Shown: positions 49,843-61,839 of the stretch, piece by piece
Layout of the letters: every line of letters begins with the position of its first letter
How positions within the stretch are numbered: the first letter of the stretch is position 1
Origin: Nannochloropsis salina CCMP1776
Lineage: Eukaryota > Sar > Eustigmatophyceae > Eustigmatales > Monodopsidaceae
Direction of reading: 5' to 3'
Assembly: GCA_004565275.1 (NCBI GenBank)
Contig: SDOX01000010.1
Coordinates: forward strand, 111,338 to 175,337
Length of the DNA stretch: 64,000 bases
The notes under the pieces: generated by a model
Database searches by the model: none
The model's input: only the letters and a program-made list of their open reading frames with translations
What the model was told of the DNA's origin: nothing
Made by a program: the position numbers and the translations under genes

Positions 49843-50855
49843 GCGGCCGGTTCGAGTCAAAGCTGTGCCAAATTAGCGTAGTGTAAATAGGGAGGAGGGT
49901 GGATTATTGTCGATTGAAGGTACGGAACATAGAGGCAATGGACGAGGATAAAAGCTCGAATTGCACCCTGAAAGCATGCACTTTCCGTCTTCGCAGCCAC
50001 ACTTGCAACCCAAGTCGATCGTCCAGGCCGCGAACAGTACTCGGATGACTGTCATGACTTTTTTCTTTCTTTGGAGGTGTGTTTTCCAGCAAGTTTCCTG
50101 ACCAAGAGAGGACAATGAGCAATGGATGGTAGGAAATTAAAATAACCTATCTGAGCCGCACAACTTTTAATCGGCACCTAATTATTCCCCGACAACATTT
50201 GCCAGTTTTCTTACAGTACAAGACACGTCGTTAACATATCTTAAAATTATATCTTTTTCCCGTTTATCCTCTTCAACACGCGTTCAGCTGTCATGTAGAG
50301 ATTCTTTTCATCAAATACCCATGCGCCGGACAAAAAAGAATAATAAACACATCGGAATGACCTTTGACACACGGGAAATCCCGCTTAACCCCCCCCGAAA
50401 GCCCGCAGCACAGCGCGACGGAAAAGTCGACGAACAATGATGGCGTCATCGTCAGCAGGCACTCGGCGAGCACCTTGAGCTTCCAGGAGCTTTCCACGTC
50501 CATGTCCGAACCCCTTTCTCTAGGCCTTACCTCCTGCAAATGATCCCGATGCCCGCGTGCGTACGCGGTGCAACATACTCATTGTGTTCCATATCTATAC
50601 AGAGCAGAAGGTGCTTGCTTCTCGCCTGAAATGACATCCGGACTGGCCCCACTCGACGAACGGCGCCCGTGAGCCTCTCCTTTCCCCCTCTTCAAAGAAC
50701 AAGAGCACAGCGAGGAGTGCGGGACTGGCCAAACTCCTGCGAGGCTCGTTCCACTGCCGTTCAGCATACCGAAGGAAACCAAATCGTGGCAGTGACGACG
50801 CTTAGGAAGAATGCGGGCGTGTGTGTGTGTCGTGGCCCGCGGATGCGGGAGACAG
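49843..50855. other. Intergenic region
   Basis: No family was recognised. The left part is AT-rich 3' flank. The right part, from about 50290, has short frames without domains. The promoter of the helicase gene should be at the right end. Confidence 0.45.
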
Positions 50856-53800
50856 ATGAAAAGGTGGCGGTCCCGAGGTCTTTACCTCCTTCCTCATCTT
50901 TTTCTTGCCGTGATGTTCCTACCAATCATCTGGATATCCGCCATTCCCACACCCGCCTTTGTTTCAAGCCGAGGGAGCTGGCTTTTCTCGCCTCATGGGC
51001 CTGGGGTCCGAGAGGCGCCTTGTCGTTTGTATTCCTCCACCTTGTCTCGGGATATACGGGTGCAGCGAGTGGTCAATACACCCCCACCCCTCAATCCTTA
51101 CGCCCCAAACCCACCATATCCGCCCTCTACCGCTTCGCCCGCACCCCGGACCCCGACTCTGGAGGATGAAATCGGGCGGACGAGGGAGGACGGGCGGAGG
51201 GAGTGGGAAGACCAAGCGACGCGCGAGGAGGAGGCGGAGGAGGATCGCGGGGGAAGGAGCTCGTCTGAAGGGGCATGGGAAGAGGGGCGAATGGCGGGAC
51301 GGAAGGCGGCCGGAGAAGCACCACAGCTGAAGACGGTGCGTGCGACGGTACTATACATGAGTCCAGCGTGGTAGTGCCTCTTGGCTCATTGCGTGCGCTT
51401 TCTTTCCTTCCCCTCTCCCCTCCCCCACCCTCCAGGCCACCCTTCCCTCCCCCTCCTCTCCTCCCCACCGCCCCCCTTCTCTTTCCGAGCTGGACCATCC
51501 GGACCCGCTTCAAGCCCGTGTCATCCGAAGCACCGCCCCGTACACGCTGTTGGTGGCCGGGGCCGGGACGGGGAAGACACGGGTCTTGGCGGCACGCATC
51601 GCTTACTTGGTGAAGACCAACCAGGCAGGGTTGCAGGACATGCTGGTCCTGTCCTTTACCAAGGCCGCGGCCCACTCCATCGACGCGCGGGCAAGCTCCT
51701 TGGTGGGCGAGTCGGAGGGGTGGGGGGAGGGTGGGACGGAGGGCGGGGTGGAGGGCGGGACGGAGGGCGGGACGGAGGGCGGGACGGAGGGCGGGAAGGA
51801 GGGCGGGCCCAGGAAGCGCGGGCGCTTGACGGCCGGGACTTTCCACGGACTGGCCGCTTCCATCCTCCGGGAGCACCAGCATCTGGCCCTCGGTCAGCCC
51901 CTCCGAGTGGCGAACAAGGCGCAGCAGCTTCGCGCCATGCGGGAGGCGATGCGGGAAGTGTTGGGCATCGCCCCCTCCCCCTCCCCTCCCTCCCCTCCCT
52001 CCCTCCCTCCCTCCCTCCCCCCAGGCCCGGCCTCCTCCAGCAAGACCGAGACCTGAACCAGGAAGCGGAGGCGATGCTCAAGTACATCTCCCTCTGGAAG
52101 GCTTGTGCCCGTCGGGCCCACAGTTTCTATCCTGCCCAGACGGAATCTCCAGGGGAAAAACGGGCTGCCCGCCTGTATGCGGCCTATGAACACGCGCTCC
52201 ACCACACGCTCGGCCTACTCGACCTGGACGACTTGGTCCTGGTGGCGGGGGACCTGTTGATTGCCTACCCGGAGGTTCTGGCCGTGTACCAACGGCGTTG
52301 GCGCCACATTCTTGTGGACGAATTCCAAGACACGAACGAAGCCCAGTATGCCCTCCTGAGGACACTCGCCTTGGGGGCTGCTCCGCCTGGCCCCTGGGTG
52401 TGGCAGAGCCGGTCTTCGGTCCCTGTGCAGGTCGTGTGCGCGGGGGACGACGACCAGAGTATTTACAGCTTCCGAGGGGCGCGGGCCGGTCGGGCATTTG
52501 CGGCGTTTTTGGCGGATTTTCCCGGGGCGGTGGCTGTGGGACTCCCCATATCCTACCGGCTCCCGGGGCACATTTATGCCGCGGCCCAGGAGGTGATCGC
52601 GCGCAACGCAGCCCTGCCCTTGTTCCCGCCCTCCGCCTCGACCGTACCTGCCGTCGGCGGGGGCGATGCGGCCAAGGAGAAAGAGACGGGGCGGGAGGCA
52701 GGGGAAGAGGGAGGGAGGGAGGGAGGGAGGGAGGGAGGGGTCGGACGAGGGGCCATCTCTTTTGGACTTCTTCTCGCACCAAGAAGCCGTGGCCGCCGCT
52801 GCCCAAGACGCAGATACCTTGACCCTCCCCCCCTCGTTCCCGCCCTCCCTGCCTGCCATCCCTCCCCGAGATTTCGTGCCTAGACGGGCCCCAGAGGTGG
52901 GGGTGGTGGCCGGACCAGGGCGGGTGGGCAGGGCGGAGGGATGGGCGGAGGCCGGGGTTGAGGGAGGGGCGGAGGGAGGGAAGGAGGGCCTGGCGGGCCG
53001 GGTGAGCGTGCGAGAGGTTTGGGACGATGAGGATGAGGCCCGTTGGATAGCCCAACGGTTGAAAGAACTGCGCGCCTCGCGCGGTCCCTCCTCCACCTCC
53101 CTCTCCGCCAACCTGGGCCCGGTTGAAGCTTCCTTAACAACACCTTCCAGGCCCCAAGCCGTCATTCGCGACTCCCCCCCTTCGGTCCACGCTGGGGCAG
53201 TTCCCTCCTCGCCCTGGGCAAGCCCCACCGTAACGGGGGACTCGCAGGGGTTGGCAGTTTTGGTGCGGTCCGGCTGGCAGTTACGGGTCCTGGAGGAGGC
53301 GCTGATCCGCCAGCGTCTGCCCTTTTCTGTGGAGGGGAGTACCTCGCTGGTCCAGGCCGCGGGGGCGGAGACGGGCTTGGCCCTCGTCGGGTCTTTGGTG
53401 GAGGGGGAGGACGGGGCGGAGGGAGGGCTGGAGCGATGGGCACGGGTGGCGCGGGTCTTGGGGTACGGCGAGGGGGGCCCGGTCACGCAATGGAGGAGGG
53501 AGGGAGGGAAGGGCTGGCAGGAGGCGATTGCACGGACACGGGCGGAGGGAAAGGAGAGCCGAGGAGGGCGGGGGGGAGGGCGGGGGGGAGGGACCGGTTC
53601 AGGGCGGGGCCCAAGTTTGGAGGAGCTGGTGGAAGCCGCCCCTCGGTGGCGGGCGTTGTTGAAGACAACATGGGCCACGCCGCAGCGCCGCAAGGCGTTA
53701 CAAAGCGTCATGGTCGAGGCTGGGCTCTTACCCGCGTCGGCGACCTATCCCCCCTTGGTCGAATCCAGGAGGGTCGGGGCGGGGGCGGGTGCAGGGTCCG

Positions 53801-55664
53801 CCCCGGGGGGAGCGACCGCCGCTTTCCTCCGCTTATTGACCCTTCTGGCGGATTCCTTTCCAGACTTGAACCACCTGGCTGCCTGGGCCCGCTGCATGAC
53901 CTCCCCCCACCCTCCGTCCCGCCCTCCCCCACCACCTCCCCTGGTGCCTCTGGCCGAGTGGTTTTGAGCACCATGCACGGAGTTAAAGGCCAAGAATTCG
54001 ACTTCGTCTTTTTGGCTGGGTGGGACGAAGGTGTCTTCCCCCTGCTTCCACGCCCGACCTCCCTCCCTGCCTCCGCCCCGACCTCCACCCTGGCCTTGGC
54101 GGAGGAACGGCGCCTGGCCTACGTGGCGTTGACTCGGGCGCGTCTCAACGCCTGCATCACCTTTACCCACCGCCGGCGGCTCCCAGGGGGGGCCTGGATC
54201 ACCACCACCCCGTCGCGGTTTATCGGGGAAATTCCTCGGCGGTTGGTCCGTCTGCAGGTCTTGGGAAGTGCCCGGTTGCAACGTGGGATCCGTCCGAGCA
54301 ACGACGTGGATTTTCGACGCTGGCGTCCCACGGGGGTGAGGACCCGCCAGGATGGGTTGTTGGTGGAGCCGTGGCGACGAGGACGGGAGGGAGGGCGGGA
54401 GGGAGGGGGGCCGGAAGGCGGAATGAGCGAGGGCGGGGGAAAGGGAGCAATCGGCTCGAACGGGATGGAAGAAGCGCGGGTGGAGGAGGGGCGAGGGCGA
54501 GGGCGAAGGGAAAGCACGACGTCCGGAGGGCTTCAGGCGCTGGCTATGTCAAAGGAGGGAGGGGAGAAGGGCGAGGGACAGCCCGCCGCCGCTGCTTCAG
54601 AGAGCCTGGATCCAATCCCATCCCTCCCCTCCTCGACCCCAGCAGTAGTGCAAGCGGCCGGGACAAGAACGACTCCCCCACCCACGTCTCGCAAAAGCAG
54701 TCGCAGAGCTACCCAGCCAGCCTCCTTGCTGCCGTTGTCGCCTACCGCCTGCGGGAAGGCTTCGGCCACAGAGGACCTCAGCCCCGCCCTCCCCGCCCAC
54801 GTCCTGCGTGACGACGCCGAGTTGCCCAGCCTCATTATCCTCTCCCCCACCGACGAACTTTCCCTCAGCCCGCACGCCGTTGCCACTGCTGCCCGTGCCC
54901 TGGCGACCACGGCCGCCATTGCGAAGGGCATGGTGCTGGAGGAAGGTGGGAGGGAGGAAGGGGGGGAGGGCGGGAAGGAGGGCAAGTCGCGGGAGAGGCA
55001 AAGACAACGGACTCAACGCCGGCTCGCCTCTTCGTCCCCGAGCACGGGGAGGGCGAAAAGCCCGATCGTAAAAGCCCGAGCGGCCCCGGACGTGCTTCCC
55101 TCCCTCCAGGCCCTCCTCTCCGACCCGACCGTGCTCCGAAAACAACTCCGCCCCTTCTACCGCGCCTGTATTCAGGCCACCGGGCATACCTTGAACGCCC
55201 TTCCGGCGCGGGATAACCCCCGCTGTCGCCTTCCCCTCTCTCAGACCCCGACCCACCATTTGGGCCTCCTGGCAGTGGCCTATTTGACGTCCGATCGGAG
55301 CCTCGTCGCACGGGAGGGGTGGGGGGCGCTTCGCCGCCTTTTCCGCGCCATTTTGGGCGTCTATGGGATGGCCCGAGGGAAAGTGCCCGTCTGGGAGAAA
55401 GGCGGACGGGGGCAGGTGGGAGGGAGGGAGGAAGGGGAAGGGAAAAACGCGGCCAAGTTGAAGTCGGTCTGGCGGTGCGGCGGCGAGGAGCTTGGCGACG
55501 TGTTGCTGGCCCTGTTGGCGCAGGAGGAGGGGTACCTCCAGATCCAGGGGGAGAGCGGAGGGAAGGTCAGGCAGGGGAAAAGGTCAGGGCAGGGACGAAA
55601 AGGGAGCAAAGTAGGAGGGAGGAAGGGAAGGGAGCGTAGCAACGGTCAGGAATTTGGGTCTTAA
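50856..55664 (+). CDS. UvrD/Rep-type SF1 helicase with organelle leader
   Basis: Exon 1 (50856-about 51339) starts MKRWRSRGLYLLPHLFLAVM and has AIPTPAFVSS, a likely plastid address. It joins exon 2 in phase 0. Helicase motifs follow in order: Walker A LLVAGAGTGKTRVLAARIAY, LVLSFTKAAAHSIDARA, GTFHGLAASILREH; after a short intron near 51957-52038, motif II ILVDEFQDTNEAQYALL, motif III VVCAGDDDQSIYSFRGA, motif IV ISYRLPG; then VVLSTMHGVKGQEFDFVFLA and LAYVALTRARLNACITFTHR (motifs V and VI). These 3'-5' helicases act in DNA repair and replication restart. The frame shifts twice: at the GGGA tract near 52705-52740 and in C-rich sequence near 53890-53960. The C-terminal 500 residues are low-complexity with a helical end (LRKQLRPFYRACIQATGHTL). 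Confidence 0.8.
51721..51800 (+). repeat. Coding GGGCGGGACGGA-type repeats in helicase domain 1B
   Basis: About seven imperfect 12-base units encode GGTEGGTEGG inside the helicase core, between the SFTKAAA and GTFHG motifs. They keep frame because units are multiples of three. Confidence 0.8.
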
Positions 55665-56408
55665 GCCGAGGGAGTTACTGTATATTGGTGCGTGACAACG
55701 CCTGTAGGATGGTAAACAGATAAGATGCAGATAAGAGACATTAACACTGAGGTAAAATTCTGAAAATATAGACGAGATATGTTCACCGCGTAAGTGTACG
55801 ATACGAGCAGCATATGTATCGTTTGTAATGACATGGAAGAAAAGCACTTGGATGTACTCCCACTGGGAAAAGGCCGAGCATATTTGAAATAAAAAACCGA
55901 CGGTCGCCGACTCTTTCGACGCCTTCGTGTGTGGAGCGAGGGACCACCGTTGCAGGATTTTGAAACAAGCAAGAGGTGCGTTTTGAAAAAGAACATTCAC
56001 GAATGAAAGCAAACCCTCCTCACAGGACCAGGGGGTGGACAGAATACCGGTTTGACGTGAGATTGATTTAAAAGTCCGATGGCGGGAAGAGTAATGTCCG
56101 TCGCTCTCCCCGTCAGCTTTCTACACTTTATTTGACATTTTTCTGTCACAGCTCTTTACACTCCATTACAACGTATCTTAGCCCGCTACCCATGCACAAC
56201 GACGGCGCGATTGGTAAGACACGCCTCCACTGTATCTGGCTTCCCCGACCTCCCCCTCCCTCACCATGGTCTCACTCCCCCCGCACGCCCGTCTTCCTCC
56301 TCCTGCCCCTTCTCTTCCCTCTTCCACAATTGTACATTTCTTTTCTTCACAGATAATTTGTCTCGCTCTTTCCTTTCTTTGCTACGATCCTTCCTGTCTC
56401 TTCCCCGC
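55665..56408. other. Convergent intergenic region
   Basis: This is AT-rich in its left half, with no gene recognised. The right part (56250-56408) is pyrimidine-rich and includes the start of a (CCCT)n tract that runs to 56465. Confidence 0.5.
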
Positions 56409-57922
56409 CTACGCGACCCTTCCTTCCTCCCTCCCTCCCTCCCTCCCTCCCTCCCTCCCTCCCTCATCCTCACACCGGCCCTCGCACCGCATCGTCCCTC
56501 CCAGCTCCACGGCCACTCCACTCAACACCGCCTCCCTCACCACGCGCCAACCTCCCTCCTTCCCCCCCTCCTTCGCTGCCTCCACCCGCGCCTCCCCCTG
56601 GAACGATTCCTCGCACAAACGTTCAAATCCCGTCCCGGTCGGTCCCAGCAGACACGCCGAAGAACCCCTTGGCTTGTATAGCTCCAAGCTCAACCGTCTA
56701 CGGCCCTGATTATGAGGAGCGAGGGAAGGACGGAACGCCTCCCCGTCCTCCCCCCCGCCCTCCTGCTCCTCCGCTCCCCACCCCTCCAGGACGAAGCGGG
56801 CCCGACCTTGGCATCCCTCCACGGTCTCCTCCACCAAGACCGAGGTGCTCGGCTTGAAATCCCAGGCCAGACCCAGGTCTTGGTCACGAAAATGTGCGAA
56901 ATGGGTAAAGACCCCCGCGGTGACCTGTCCATAGGAGAAGACGAAGGCGATGGAGGAAGCATTGCGGGTGGACGAGGTCGAGGGGGAGGTCGAGGGGGAG
57001 GTCGAGGGGGAGGTCGAGGGGGAGGTCGAGGGGGAGGTCGAGGGGGAGGTCGAGGGGAGGAGGAGGACGGGTCAGAGAGAGGGAGCGATGCCACGCCCTG
57101 GGACCAAAGCCATGCATCGGGAAAGCGTCTACCCCAATTCTTCTCCAAATGCACCTGTCCTCCGTGACTTTCGATTATCCTCTTTCCCCTCCCTCCTCCC
57201 TTCCCCTCCCCCGCCCTCCCCCCCTCCTGCCCTCCCTCCTCTTTCAACTCCAAACGGGCGTACACGACCCGGGAAGAGAGGGAATGAATGTACCAGTGCA
57301 AGGGGACAGCGTCCATGACGTCGGTCCACGAGTGAGGACGTGGGGGACCGTCGTACGTCCAGGGAGGGATATCGATCTGGGCCCAGAAGGCGGCCGTGGG
57401 GAGGGTCACCCGGAGGAACAAGTGGCGAGCCCTTTGAATGGCGTTCATGGAGGAAGACGCCTCGGGAGAGAAGGAAGAAGTCGTGCTTTTGCTGCCATGG
57501 GGCGCCTGCCTTGCGGCTCTATCCTCTGCTTCATCTATCACCCGCCAAGTGAATCCCGGGGGAGCCTTCCAATCGACAGCCTCTGTGACGGGCTGGCCGT
57601 TCTTCTGCCGTATCTCCACCGCCTCCAACGGTGGCATGCTTTCGTACACAACAGTCTTGTTGGTCAAGACATCGCCATGGAGGATGGCCAGATAGACAGG
57701 AGGGAGAGAGGGAGGAGGGGCAGGCGGGAGGAGGGAGGCACCGAAAATAAGGGCAATGGAATCGCCAGTCTCCAGACCTGAGAGGCGCACATACCAGCCT
57801 TCCACATACGGAGGAGTTGATGGCCAGGGATGTGGGTCCCAGGCAGAGGGTGAGGAGGGCGGAAGGAGAAAGAGGAAGTGGAGCGTTGCCAAAAGACTTG
57901 GGAGGGCGAGCGAGGGCTTCAT
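56409..57922 (-). CDS. Tocopherol cyclase-like protein with signal peptide
   Basis: Plant tocopherol cyclase closes the chromanol ring of vitamin E; this is a relative, not certainly the same enzyme. ATG 57922 begins a signal peptide (SLALPSLLATLHFLFLLPPS). YVEGWYVRLSGLETGDSIAL follows, then LPTAAFWAQIDIPPW, VPLHWYIHSLSSRVVYARLE, and the family signature VHLEKNWGRRFPDAWLWSQG. After a PPRP-type repeat (56974-57057 in DNA) the meaningful frame changes by one: NASSIAFVFSYGQVTAGVFT and RDQDLGLAWDFKPSTSVLV, then RLSLELYKPRG and GFERLCEESFQGEARVEA match the C-terminal part of the family. So either a small intron or an indel lies near 57060-57090. The end at 56409 is uncertain because the last exon runs into a (GGGA)n-type repeat. 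Confidence 0.7.
56974..57057 (+). repeat. 12-bp tandem repeat, about seven units
   Basis: The unit GAGGTCGAGGGG is repeated perfectly. On the coding (minus) strand it is read as PPR/PPP repeats and separates the two halves of the tocopherol-cyclase-like protein. Confidence 0.95.
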
Positions 57923-57997
57923 GACGCTGTCAAAGCTATAAGGAAAGGGAAGAAGACAAAAGGGCAAAATTAATGCGAACCCCCCGTGTTCAATCAA

Positions 57998-59127
57998 AGA
58001 GATGTGTGCGTCGTGTCCACGTTCGTGAGGCGTGTGTACGTCGAATATGCTGGATGGACATGCACTTCGAATGCAGTTGTATGAAAGCCCCGCAGGTCTT
58101 CACTTTACCTCCCGGGGGCACCGATAAGGAATGACGTTACTGAGAGAAACACAACAAAACAGGTTTGACAGGGCGAAGCCGTAACATGAGTACACCGTCG
58201 TCAAAGTCTCCATGGTCGTAATAATATGCATGCCGTACTTGACGTGGGTGAGTGAGAGCATGGTGGACATGGTCCCCTTCTTTCCTTTTACTTTTGTTTG
58301 GTAATGGGTATGTCCAAGCAGGAGGTAGGGATCGAGCCAAATCAACCAAGTAATATGTAACACCCTCGTCTCTGCATGGCTTTGCCGAGCAAGGATTGTG
58401 GTTCCTAGACATCATAAAGCAACGCATAAAAGATTGAGAGAGTCACGTATCGTGTCGGGTGGTTGGCTTTGTTTGGCAGACAGTGCCCTGGTTCAACCAG
58501 ACCATGGGCCGCGAGGGAGGGATGGAACTTAATCCCACGACCCTGACCCCATCAATACGAAGGATTTTCCCTTGAGCCTAGCACGCAATTAGATCAGCAT
58601 GGGTGAGCGACTACTCTGAGCAGTAAGTTTGGCTGTCAGACCGTGGCCGTTTATGCGACTAAGTAAATCCATCCTGGTTGCCTCTTGGCAACTGCCCTTT
58701 TCTCCACCAACATCATCAAAATTGCACAAATTGTTCGCATGTCCAGGCATCATGAGCTTGATGCGGACCCAAGCACTTATCGGATTGCCTCTTTTTTCTC
58801 ATCTTACTTCAGGACCACCGTTTCGAGCGAAATGAATCCAAGACGCTTGCTACAGCGTAGTGTCTCCATTCTTCTCGAGACAAAGGGACGAGCCTCAATG
58901 TCAACATGTGTACAGCCCTGAGATTGTATGCACGATATCCCTGACCTCGTCGTGATGTATGTGCCTTCCCAATACATGCATTCGAGTTTTTCATGCTCAT
59001 ATCCTCTCGCTTCCTTCTCAAGCGATGTGTTCTACATTCGATCTATGCACAAATTTAATGCATCATCGACGTTGCAGCAGCTGTCACTACTTGCGAACCC
59101 TTGCTTTCACTCCGCGCAGGGGGCACG
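57998..59127. other. Intergenic region
   Basis: No gene was recognised. Small frames on both strands (58137-58427 -, 58629-58835 +) lack domains. The right end may include the last exon of the phospholipase A2-like gene. Confidence 0.45.
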
Positions 59128-60605
59128 TCATCCCCTGGCCCTTGCTTCACCGGATGCGCGTCGGCGTCCTCCTCGAACCAGTATGCTCTTCCTCTTTCCC
59201 GGCCATCTTGCGCTTGCTGTGGAGCCGAGACATGTTGATCGCAATGAGTCGCTACCAAGCGTCCGTCCCGGCAGGGGATTCTTTCCCGTTCGCGCCATTA
59301 TCCCCCACCCGCTTACCAGGTCCAGGATCTCTGCGTCCACAGCCATGTTGCGCCGGAAAACATCCAGGAGAGAATCGAACTTCCAGCGAGTCAAAGGATC
59401 CCAGTAGGAGGGAGGGAGGCGCCCTGGAGACACGGGGGAGGGAGAGAGAGAGCGGCACGACGGGGATGGGATAATGGGCCGGGGGGGGTCGAGTTAGAGG
59501 TGGGGTATACAGACGACGCCCGAGGGCTGGACGCGCAACCCCCAGTCAGGAAGGAGGGTGGAACGTTTACACGCCTTGGATGCTTTCGATGTACTGCCAC
59601 CCGCCGGCATTGTGTCGCCGTTCCTCCCATCATCCGCCTTTCATGTCCCTTCCTTCCCTGCCTGCCTCCTTCCTTCCCCTACTTACCCTCAGACACCAAC
59701 GTATCGAACTTTCCCAGCATTTCCTGATCCGCCTCGTGCACGCACATATAATAGTCCTTGTCCAGATTGGCGAAGTACGTCCTTCGAAAGTCGGCGGAGA
59801 GGGAGCGTGTGGCGATCAGGGCGGAGGAGGGAGGGCTTTTGCCCTGCCTGGGAATTATGGCAGGAAGAAAAGAGGAGACAGACGTGGGACAAAATGACTT
59901 ATGACTTCCACGCAAGGACCGCGACAGAAGAAGTGAAAGACGGTCGATGCCAAGGTGGTGATAGCAGCAAATCAGGATACGTCACCTTCTGCCCTCTTCC
60001 TCCCCCTTCAAGGTCTTTCCCTCCGTCCATAGACAACAGGAGGGATCATCCATACCTGTGGTACACGCTATCACATTTGCAATAGAAATGATCGTGCAGC
60101 CGGCAGATCTCATCCGTGTCGTCCAAGGCAGCCAGGTTGAGGGGATGGCGACAGCCGGTGTCCGGGGTGATCTTTGAAAGAGGGAGGAAAAGCCGGGAGG
60201 TTAGGGAAACAAGGAGAGGGAGACAGGAGGGAAGAAAAAGAGCGTAAAATTACCTCGGGTGTGGGTCCACAGTAGTCACCATAATGTCTGATATATACGA
60301 GCGTGAAGAGGAGAAGGCAAAGATTAATGGTCGATTCCCAACATCCCTCATGCCGATGCTCCGTGGAGAGAAATATTCCCTCGGACATGGAGCTCTCGAA
60401 ACAAACCTACGTACATTGGATCGAGGACGCGCTGGTACACCAACTTCACCTCGATGGGTGAAGTCGGCATTTGCAGGTCTGGAATGGCTGGTAGCGTGAG
60501 CCCGAGGAAGCTAAAAGCAGGGCAGCGTCGCCTCCTTTCTCCCATCGTCGTGCTCCTGGCCATCATAGGCACCAAGGAGATGAAGAGAAACCTAGAGGTT
60601 TTCAT
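59128..60605 (-). CDS. Secreted phospholipase A2-like protein, at least five exons
   Basis: Secreted PLA2 enzymes use a Ca-binding YCGPG loop and a Cys-flanked HD pair. Exon 1 (60605-60415) starts MKTSRFLFISLVPMMA and ends in phase 2 at GTACGT. Exon 2 (60287-60254) completes DPIHYGDYCGPTPE, the calcium-loop-like motif. Exon 3 (60171-60056) reads ITPDTGCRHPLNLAALDDTD and EICRLHDHFYCKCDSVYH, matching D-x-x-C-R-x-H-D-x-x-Y-x-x-C. Exon 4 (59781-59687) has RTYFANLDKDYYMCVHEADQ and LGKFDTLVSEG. Exon 5 (about 59425-59318) has LPPSYWDPLTRWKFDSLLDV and FRRNMAVDAEILDL. All five join in frame. Sequence beyond 59318 is unresolved. The family call rests on the two motifs in order. It differs from the animal CC pair by having a single Cys before Arg. 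Confidence 0.55.
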
Positions 60606-61221
60606 GCCTGCGATGTGATACAGAGGATGAGCAATGGGACGGGCGTAACAAGGAAGGGGGCTTCGACACAGTTGCTTCGACTGGCCGTATTGTGACGGGG
60701 GGGGGCACGGTGGTTATGTGGTATGTGCTCTGAGGTAACTTGAACCTTTCCCAGATACCCATGGGAATTATAGTACCAGACATTTATCTCTTCACGCCCC
60801 ACCGACGTCACACAAAGGAACGCACAGCAAAAATCAGAATAGATTCGCTCGCACACGTTATGTCTCAGTGCCCCGTTATTACCCAGCGGGGGGGAAAATG
60901 GAAGTAGAAAGCAGCACGCTTTGAGCGACGTCACTGTTTAATAACCAGCTTTGAACACTGGCGCGCATTATCCCGCACTGACCGTCTTACCACATTTGGG
61001 AGCCCCTGGTCACCGTCTTCCACGGACACGGGATTTTTTTCCGGTGAAGGGGGTTGATTGTTGCGGAGGTATGCTCGTTGACGTTGCATGTTTGCATTTC
61101 AGGCCGCGATGCCTAACGTGTCGGTCGTCATCATCTTTGGAATTTTATTTTGACAATTTTCGCCTCTCACGTCGGAGCATTGCCCAACCAGGATACACGT
61201 CCGATTTTCGTTAAGGGACAA
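60606..61221. other. Divergent intergenic region
   Basis: This lies between the PLA2-like start (-) and SFT2 (+) and contains a G9 run near 60699. The frame leading into SFT2 is open from about 61150 but lacks an ATG before 61222. Confidence 0.45.
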
Positions 61222-61839
61222 ATGAACTTGGAAAGCGGATTGGGGCCGGGCGCTAGCTCTTCGTCTTCGAGCGGGCCCGCCGCTTTTGCTACCTCGTCCT
61301 CCTCCAATTTCATGGACAGCGCCCGCCGTCTGCTGGGAGTGGAGGCACGACCTAAAACCTTCTGCGAACGCCTGGAAGAAGATATGTGCTGGTGGTGCCC
61401 GACCTTTACCTGGCAGCAACGTCTCTTTGGCTGCTTGTGCTGCTTCTTAGTGGGTATGATCCTGGAGTTCGGTTCCTTCTTCCGCTTCACCAAACTCCTG
61501 ACCGGCCACCCAGAGCCCTTTGCGGTCATGTACACGATCGGCAACCTCATCTCCCTGGCCGGTTCCTGCTTCCTTTCCGGGCCCTTCTCGCAGGTCAAGT
61601 CCATGTTTCACCCCACCCGCGCGGTTTGCACGAGTGTGTACGTCCTCACTCTGGTGTTCACCCTCCTCATCGCCTTCTCCGACGTGCCCGGGCAAGGCCC
61701 CCTGTTGGTCTTGATGATCATCGTTCAATTCTTGTCCCTGTCCTACTACATCCTCTCATACATCCCCTTCGCCCGGCAGATGGTGTGGCAGACGTGTGGG
61801 AGTTGCCTGGGCCTAGGGGAGGCGGGGTCCTATGGATGA
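61222..61839 (+). CDS. SFT2-family vesicle transport protein
   Basis: SFT2 proteins are four-span membrane proteins that help vesicles fuse with the Golgi. The frame from ATG 61222 encodes 205 residues. After a Ser-rich cytosolic start (SSSSSSGPAAFATSSSS) come TFTWQQRLFGCLCCFLVGMI (span 1), PFAVMYTIGNLISLAGSCFL (span 2), SGPFSQVKSMFHPTRAVCTS, YVLTLVFTLLIAFS (span 3), and LLVLMIIVQFLSLSYYILSY with IPFAR (span 4). These match the SFT2 pattern (QRLxGF, FAxLYTxGNxxSLxSxxFLxGP, QLKxMFxPTR, SYIPYAR). It is intronless. The length and topology are normal. Confidence 0.92.
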   Translation: MNLESGLGPGASSSSSSGPAAFATSSSSNFMDSARRLLGVEARPKTFCERLEEDMCWWCPTFTWQQRLFGCLCCFLVGMILEFGSFFRFTKLLTGHPEPFAVMYTIGNLISLAGSCFLSGPFSQVKSMFHPTRAVCTSVYVLTLVFTLLIAFSDVPGQGPLLVLMIIVQFLSLSYYILSYIPFARQMVWQTCGSCLGLGEAGSYG

